A stretch of DNA of 64,000 nt. Origin: Oscillospiraceae bacterium. GTDB taxonomy: Bacteria; Bacillota; Clostridia; Oscillospirales; Acutalibacteraceae. Location of the stretch: contig WRBQ01000005.1 of NCBI GenBank assembly GCA_009784445.1, forward strand, positions 1 through 64,000. Reading direction: 5' to 3'. This document shows, in pieces, positions 59,985 through 64,000 of this stretch; the first letter of the stretch is position 1; each line of letters begins with the position of its first letter. Made by a program: the position numbers and the translations under genes. The notes beneath the pieces were generated by a model, which made no database searches, was not told the DNA's origin, and saw nothing but the letters and a program-made list of their open reading frames with translations.

Positions 59985-60467
59985 ATGGACAGACGAAAAG
60001 GCTTGGCGATTGCAGCAGCCAGCGTGTTGCTGTTTGGGCTGATTTTCATGGCAGTGGGCGGCGGCGTGTTTGCCGGTCTTGCCCTGCCGGAAATCCGCGA
60101 TTTTAACTTTGCGCGCAATGCAGATTATCCGGTGTACAGTGCCACGATCACTCATGCGGTGCGTTCAAGCACCATGGTTAATGGCGAGTGGCGTTATCGT
60201 GTGGTCTTTAGTTGCGATGACGGCATTCACCATGGACGATCTGCTCCGGTATACTCGCACCGAAGCGCCGAGGCCATGGTGGGCAACACGATTGACATCC
60301 GCGTCAGCGAAAACGGCCGTGCTGTGCCGGTGGATTTTCAAACATCGGCGCGTAGCACAGTGGGCTGGGTATTCCTGCCCGTGTTTGGCGGCATTGGCTT
60401 GGTGGCAATCCTCACCGCAGTCGGCTTAATGCTGGCGCGCGGCAAAATCGACAGCCGTTGGGAATAA
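59985..60467 (+). CDS. DUF3592-like membrane protein
   Basis: The 160-residue product has two transmembrane helices (ASVLLFGLIFMAVGGGVFAG; VFLPVFGGIGLVAILTAVGL) flanking an extracytoplasmic beta domain (ATITHAVRSSTMVNGEWRYR, then VVFSCDDG). This is the DUF3592 layout. The SD is weak (GGGTAAG). Function unknown. Confidence 0.65.
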   Translation: MDRRKGLAIAAASVLLFGLIFMAVGGGVFAGLALPEIRDFNFARNADYPVYSATITHAVRSSTMVNGEWRYRVVFSCDDGIHHGRSAPVYSHRSAEAMVGNTIDIRVSENGRAVPVDFQTSARSTVGWVFLPVFGGIGLVAILTAVGLMLARGKIDSRWE

Positions 60468-60476
60468 CCCACAAAC

Positions 60477-60506
60477 AGAGCAGAGAAATCTGCTCTTTAT
60501 TTTTTG
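60477..60506 (+). terminator. Terminator of the 59.2-60.5 kb pair
   Basis: AGAGCAG / CTGCTCT with 6-nt loop, then TTATTTTTT. Confidence 0.85.
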
Positions 60507-60507
60507 C

Positions 60508-60536
60508 TTGCATTTTTGCGCAGGATGTGATATAAT
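60508..60536 (+). promoter_or_regulatory. SigA promoter of tRNA-Leu
   Basis: TTGCAT (60508-60513), 17-bp spacer and TATAAT (60531-60536), 11 bases before the tRNA. Confidence 0.8.
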
Positions 60537-60547
60537 ACTTTTGGTGT

Positions 60548-60630
60548 GCGGATGTGGCGGAATTGGCAGACGCGCTGGTCTTAGGAGCCAGTGGGCAACC
60601 GTCCGGGTTCAAGTCCCGGCATCCGCACCA
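60548..60630 (+). tRNA. tRNA-Leu (anticodon UAG)
   Basis: Acceptor GCGGATG pairs with CATCCGC, followed by discriminator A and encoded CCA. The anticodon stem CTGGT/GCCAG holds CTTAGGA with anticodon TAG. The T arm is CCGGGTTCAAGTCCCGG. The variable region includes a GGG/CC mini-stem, as in type II tRNAs. It reads CUN codons, chiefly CUA. Confidence 0.95.
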
Positions 60631-60651
60631 GTGGCGAGTCGCCACAGACAA

Positions 60652-60683
60652 AACACCCGAAAACACAAAGGCTTTCGGGTGTT
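60652..60683. terminator. Terminator after tRNA-Leu
   Basis: AACACCCGAAA / TTTCGGGTGTT with a 10-nt loop; usable from both sides (tRNA and the hydrolase at 60710). Confidence 0.75.
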
Positions 60684-60709
60684 CGCTATATTAATCTTAC
60701 ACTGGTGTA

Positions 60710-62737
60710 TCACAAAACATTGCTACTCCACATCAGCACAGCCAAAACCGCCAACAGCGCAGCAACGATAAAGTGGAATACTTTGCTCTTTGTCGGAACC
60801 TTGCATTTGAACATCGCAACCAGCGACAACACAAATGTCACCGCCGCCACAAGCAGTACAATCCAGTTTATCCGAATGTGCGGAGGCAATATGCCGGCGC
60901 TCAAAAATGGCACAACTGAAAATATACGAATAGCGAGAATAATGTCGTTAACGGCAAACGCCAAGCCGCAAAGAATCAGTCCTGCGTGCAAGCGAGTGAA
61001 GGCATTTGACTCTCGTTTGCGGCGCAATGCCCTAATCAGCAGAATAATCGACATGACGATAAAGAAAATAATGATGGCATACCACACTGCCATATACAAC
61101 AGCGTGCCAACCATGCTTTGCCCAAATGTTGCCCGCGTTGCATCAAAGCCGTTGGGCAATTGTATACGCACAGGCACGCCGTCTTCCATCACAAAATAAA
61201 TTTCATATGCCATGCGCGCGATGAATGCAGCCATGGGACCTTCAGCATTCACTATCCTAAACGTATAAGGTGCCACCTGCCGATAAGTGAGCGTTTGCCC
61301 TTGGGCAACCACTTCAATGGTGTTTTCGTCAATCGCGGTAATAAACATATTCGTGCCGAGAATTAACGCATTCATCGACTCCATGAAGTTACCATACGCA
61401 CGGCGAAGCCCAACAAATTCTCCGGCAAGATCGCGCGCATCAGGCAGGCCTGCGGGGGAGGGCGGAACCGCATCCCAGCTGTTGCCCAAAATGACATCCA
61501 TGACTCTGCCAATCAACGCTGCACCGCCATTTGCATTGCTGAATGCAATCACGGCAAAGCGCTCTTCGGGAATCATAATGAAATCCGTGTTAAAGCCCAT
61601 GGTTCCGCCGCCGTGACCGATGCCGGACAGCACGCCATCGTAAGTTAAGAAGCCATGCGAAACAGCCCATGCAATTTCCGGATGGGGAATGGTTGGGCTA
61701 AGCATGGTATCTAAAGTCGCGTGGTCATCAAACAGCGGGCTTTGCTCGCCCGGTGCAGGCATTAATGCGATAGCGAACTGCGCTAAGTCTTCAGCCGTGC
61801 CCCGTGATGCACCGGCCGGGTACATGGGAATATAGCCCCAGTATGATTGAACCAAACCGTCGCCGCCGGGGACGTGTCCTCTTGCTTTGTTTTGGATAAA
61901 TGCGCCGTCGCCCAGCCAATGCGACTGGTTTCGGGTGTTGGTCATGCCAAGCGGCTCAAAGATGTTCGCACGCTCATAGTCCACGAACTCCATGCCGCTG
62001 ACGTTCACCACGATGTACGCCATCAAGGCAGAGCCGAAATTCGAGTAAGATGAAGCCGTGCCCGGCACATAAATTTGCGGTGCTTGGCCAAGCAACAAAC
62101 CCTCACGCAAGGTATACATCGGGCTGTCCATTACATCTGCACTGCGCCACAGGTCAAACACTTGCTCGCCGAAGCCTGCCGAGTGGTTGAGCAACTGGCG
62201 CACGGTGAAGTTGTAGCGGAAATTCATCTGCTGCATGAAATCTGCGGGCAAATACTCGCTGACATCGTTGTCCAAGTCAATCAAGCCCTGCTCAACCAAC
62301 TGCATCACAGACGTCCAGATGAACAGCTTGTTGATTGAACCGTGCTCGAAGACGGTGACTGCGGAATCCACAGGCGTTTGCTGATTTAAATCAGTGTATC
62401 CATAGCCCTGCGAGAACACAATTTCGCCGTCATACACGATGACAACTGCAAGCCCGGGCGTGAACTCGTGCATATATTGCGCAACAAGTTCTTCAATGCG
62501 ATAGCCGACTTCAGACAACGGGATTCCCGTTGGAGTGTGCCCAGCGAGTGATCCGTTTTCCTCTTGCGCGTCGTTGTAAGCTTCGTATGCGTCGTCATCC
62601 TCGGGCAGTTCTGCAGTGATTGGCTCGATGCCAATTGGTTCATCATACTCGTTTTGCTCCGCGAGCACCCCCGCTACCGGAATCGCCGCCAGCAGCAGCA
62701 TCGCCACGACCAATGCCCATGTCAATAATTTTTTCAT
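60710..62737 (-). CDS. Class C beta-lactamase-fold serine hydrolase with membrane tail
   Basis: The 675-residue product has a signal peptide (ALVVAMLLLAAIPVAGVLA). A beta-lactamase-fold domain follows, with the SxxK nucleophile in EHGSINKLF, YSN in SSYSNFGSAL and HGGG in GIGHGGGTMG. Four to five C-terminal transmembrane helices end it (from LLYMAVWYAIIIFFIVMSII). Related proteins include esterases, D-aminopeptidases and PBP-like enzymes, and the reaction is not set by sequence alone. It is a single gene. Confidence 0.88.
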   Translation of the reverse strand: MKKLLTWALVVAMLLLAAIPVAGVLAEQNEYDEPIGIEPITAELPEDDDAYEAYNDAQEENGSLAGHTPTGIPLSEVGYRIEELVAQYMHEFTPGLAVVIVYDGEIVFSQGYGYTDLNQQTPVDSAVTVFEHGSINKLFIWTSVMQLVEQGLIDLDNDVSEYLPADFMQQMNFRYNFTVRQLLNHSAGFGEQVFDLWRSADVMDSPMYTLREGLLLGQAPQIYVPGTASSYSNFGSALMAYIVVNVSGMEFVDYERANIFEPLGMTNTRNQSHWLGDGAFIQNKARGHVPGGDGLVQSYWGYIPMYPAGASRGTAEDLAQFAIALMPAPGEQSPLFDDHATLDTMLSPTIPHPEIAWAVSHGFLTYDGVLSGIGHGGGTMGFNTDFIMIPEERFAVIAFSNANGGAALIGRVMDVILGNSWDAVPPSPAGLPDARDLAGEFVGLRRAYGNFMESMNALILGTNMFITAIDENTIEVVAQGQTLTYRQVAPYTFRIVNAEGPMAAFIARMAYEIYFVMEDGVPVRIQLPNGFDATRATFGQSMVGTLLYMAVWYAIIIFFIVMSIILLIRALRRKRESNAFTRLHAGLILCGLAFAVNDIILAIRIFSVVPFLSAGILPPHIRINWIVLLVAAVTFVLSLVAMFKCKVPTKSKVFHFIVAALLAVLAVLMWSSNVL

Positions 62738-62832
62738 TCATTCTCCTCCTTTTATAAAATTTCCAAATATAGTATAACACATCCAACGCAATTTGGCAAG
62801 AAAATATTGCGCTCGACTTTTGTAATTAAAGC

Positions 62833-62862
62833 TTGCAATTGGGCACGCCAATGTGCTATAAT
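62833..62862 (+). promoter_or_regulatory. SigA promoter of the ABC transporter operon
   Basis: TTGCAA (62833-62838), 18-bp spacer, and TG-C-TATAAT (62857-62862). Confidence 0.7.
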
Positions 62863-62906
62863 AGCTTTATCCTAGTAATTTGGTAATGAAGTAAAGGAGT
62901 CTTCCC

Positions 62907-63941
62907 ATGAAAAAAATCATTTCTATTCTCGTCGCACTGCTCATGATCGTGGCCGGCGCCGTTGTGCTCACAGGCTGCGGCACTGAAACCGAAACACTGC
63001 CCCCCACCATCGTCGAAGACAACGACGCGCGTGCGTTCCACGTGGGCATCTTGTCCGGCGGACCAATCCCCGCCTTTGCATTGGGTCGCCCGGGCTTTGA
63101 AACTCGCCTGACTGAGTTAATGCAAGAAGCCGGGCACACTGTTCGCTTTACATACCAAAACTCGAATTTCGACAGCGCCACGGCGGTTTCCATCGCCACG
63201 ACCTTTGCGGCACAGCGCGTGGATCTCATCTTCAGCATGGGCACCGGCGCTTCGCAGCAAGCCTTGCCGGTTGCCACCAGCGCAGAAATCCCCCTCGTGT
63301 TCGGCATCATCACCGACCCCGTTGGTGCAGGCCTAGTCACAGAAATGTCCACCGGCTCCTCCAGCGCACTGCCCATGGAGACCCAAGTTGACCTGCTTGA
63401 GGAATTGCTAGGTACTAGCCTAGACGCCAACAACCGCGTCGCATTCCTTTATACCACCGACGAAGATAACTCTGCGGCCTCGCTAGGCCGCCTGCAAGCG
63501 GTTGCGCCCGAAGGCACTATCGTGCCCTTCGGCATCCCCGCAAACGGCCTAGAGCACCTGACCCAACAGTTCATCAACATCGCAGCTGATTCCACTATCC
63601 GTGCCATCTACATCCCGCAAGACAACCAAATCACCGAGCAAATGCAAATGGTACAGAATCTCAACCGTGCCCAAAACCCGGGCCGCCGCCTACCCATCGT
63701 TGTGGCCGACCTTCCCATTGTTGAGGGCGGTGCAGTCGCTTCACATTCGGTGAGTTTCTCTGACAACGGCGCGCGCGCAGCAGAACTCGCCTTTGAGATT
63801 TTGATCAACGGCACATGGCCGCAGACTTTCTACCTGCCATCAGCAGACACCATGCCGTTGTACATCAATCTAACCGAAGCCGAGGCCATTGACTTTGAAG
63901 TTCCTGACCCCCTCGTGCAACGCGCAGATCAAACATTCTAG
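62907..63941 (+). CDS. TrpX-type ABC transporter substrate-binding lipoprotein
   Basis: The 344-residue product has a lipoprotein signal (lipobox LTGC near residue 27). A periplasmic-binding fold of the ABC_sub_bind family follows: FHVGILSGGPIPAFALGRPG, FSMGTGASQQALPVATSAEI, PLVFGIITDPVGAGLV. Characterised members bind tryptophan or other aromatic compounds. AAAGGAG precedes the ATG. The next gene starts 9 bases later. Confidence 0.85.
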   Translation: MKKIISILVALLMIVAGAVVLTGCGTETETLPPTIVEDNDARAFHVGILSGGPIPAFALGRPGFETRLTELMQEAGHTVRFTYQNSNFDSATAVSIATTFAAQRVDLIFSMGTGASQQALPVATSAEIPLVFGIITDPVGAGLVTEMSTGSSSALPMETQVDLLEELLGTSLDANNRVAFLYTTDEDNSAASLGRLQAVAPEGTIVPFGIPANGLEHLTQQFINIAADSTIRAIYIPQDNQITEQMQMVQNLNRAQNPGRRLPIVVADLPIVEGGAVASHSVSFSDNGARAAELAFEILINGTWPQTFYLPSADTMPLYINLTEAEAIDFEVPDPLVQRADQTF

Positions 63942-63950
63942 AGGACAACA

Positions 63951-64000
63951 ATGACAACAGATTTATTTCTCACCAGTCTATACGGCAGCTTGGGGCAAGG
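63951..64000 (+). CDS. ABC transporter permease, partial
   Basis: Only 16 codons lie inside the window (MTTDLFLTSLYGSLGQ). GAGGAC precedes the ATG. A permease is expected after the binding protein; the sequence here is too short to prove it. Confidence 0.55.
   Translation, partial: MTTDLFLTSLYGSLGQ

Overview
The window looks like chromosomal DNA of a Gram-positive, endospore-forming member of the Clostridia, most like uncultured Oscillospirales. The support is a complete spoIIIAA-AH operon, spoIIE, a spoVB-like flippase, Firmicutes-type smc, mreB, ftsH, hpt, tilS, rplI and dnaB, class A RNase P RNA, strong GGAGG Shine-Dalgarno sites and SigA promoters with TTGACA-N17-TATAAT geometry. The species cannot be named from the sequence. 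Most of the window is gene-dense, but the first 8.7 kb looks more AT-rich and holds broken genes.

Layout. 1-8.7 kb: a decaying accessory region. It has a helicase tail without motif VI, a minus-strand run (Lgt-like protein, CDP-alcohol phosphatidyltransferase, an amidase lacking its start, a lipoprotein, a secreted protein), a triply frameshifted membrane-peptidase gene of the type carried by Tn1549-like conjugative elements, a collagen-like surface protein, a 31-codon ORF and a structured RNA candidate. 8.7-16.5 kb: GH38 alpha-mannosidase, rpsU, a lipase/rhamnulokinase pair and a serine-less alpha/beta hydrolase. 16.5-23 kb: mutY, smc, a DtxR/MntR-type repressor and a ZIP transporter. 23-30 kb: DUF4830 protein, AraC/GyrI regulator, mreB, two VOC proteins, comF, small proteins, rnpB and a second LCAT-like lipase. 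30-36 kb: valS, a MetRS-like protein, and spoIIE facing them. 36-46 kb: lipoprotein, spoVB-like flippase, YgjP-type peptidase, GNAT, a type IIA topoisomerase B subunit, and ftsH-hpt-tilS. 46-53 kb: zinc-ribbon membrane proteins around rplI, then dnaB and a YfhO membrane protein. 52.7-54.1 kb: a Ni/Co riboswitch with its cation-efflux gene, then a compact type I toxin-antitoxin module. 54.1-59.1 kb: spoIIIAA-AH. 59.1-64 kb: two small membrane proteins, tRNA-Leu, a class C beta-lactamase-fold hydrolase and the start of a TrpX-type ABC transporter.

How genes work together. SpoIIE activates SigF in the forespore, the SpoIIIA proteins build the mother-cell half of the channel into the forespore, and a SpoVB-like flippase supports cortex synthesis. 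Metal handling appears twice: a DtxR-family regulator with paired TTAG/CTAA sites on the ZIP promoter, and a NiCo riboswitch on the CDF exporter. Two genes (the 12.2 kb lipase and tilS) have consensus promoters whose -10 box ends six bases before the ATG, which predicts leaderless mRNAs.

The observation most worth following is the module at 53.8-54.1 kb. A 24-residue membrane peptide is encoded on the minus strand behind a sequestered SD, and a convergent SigA-driven RNA with its own terminator overlaps the 3' end of the peptide gene. This is the anatomy of a type I toxin-antitoxin system.
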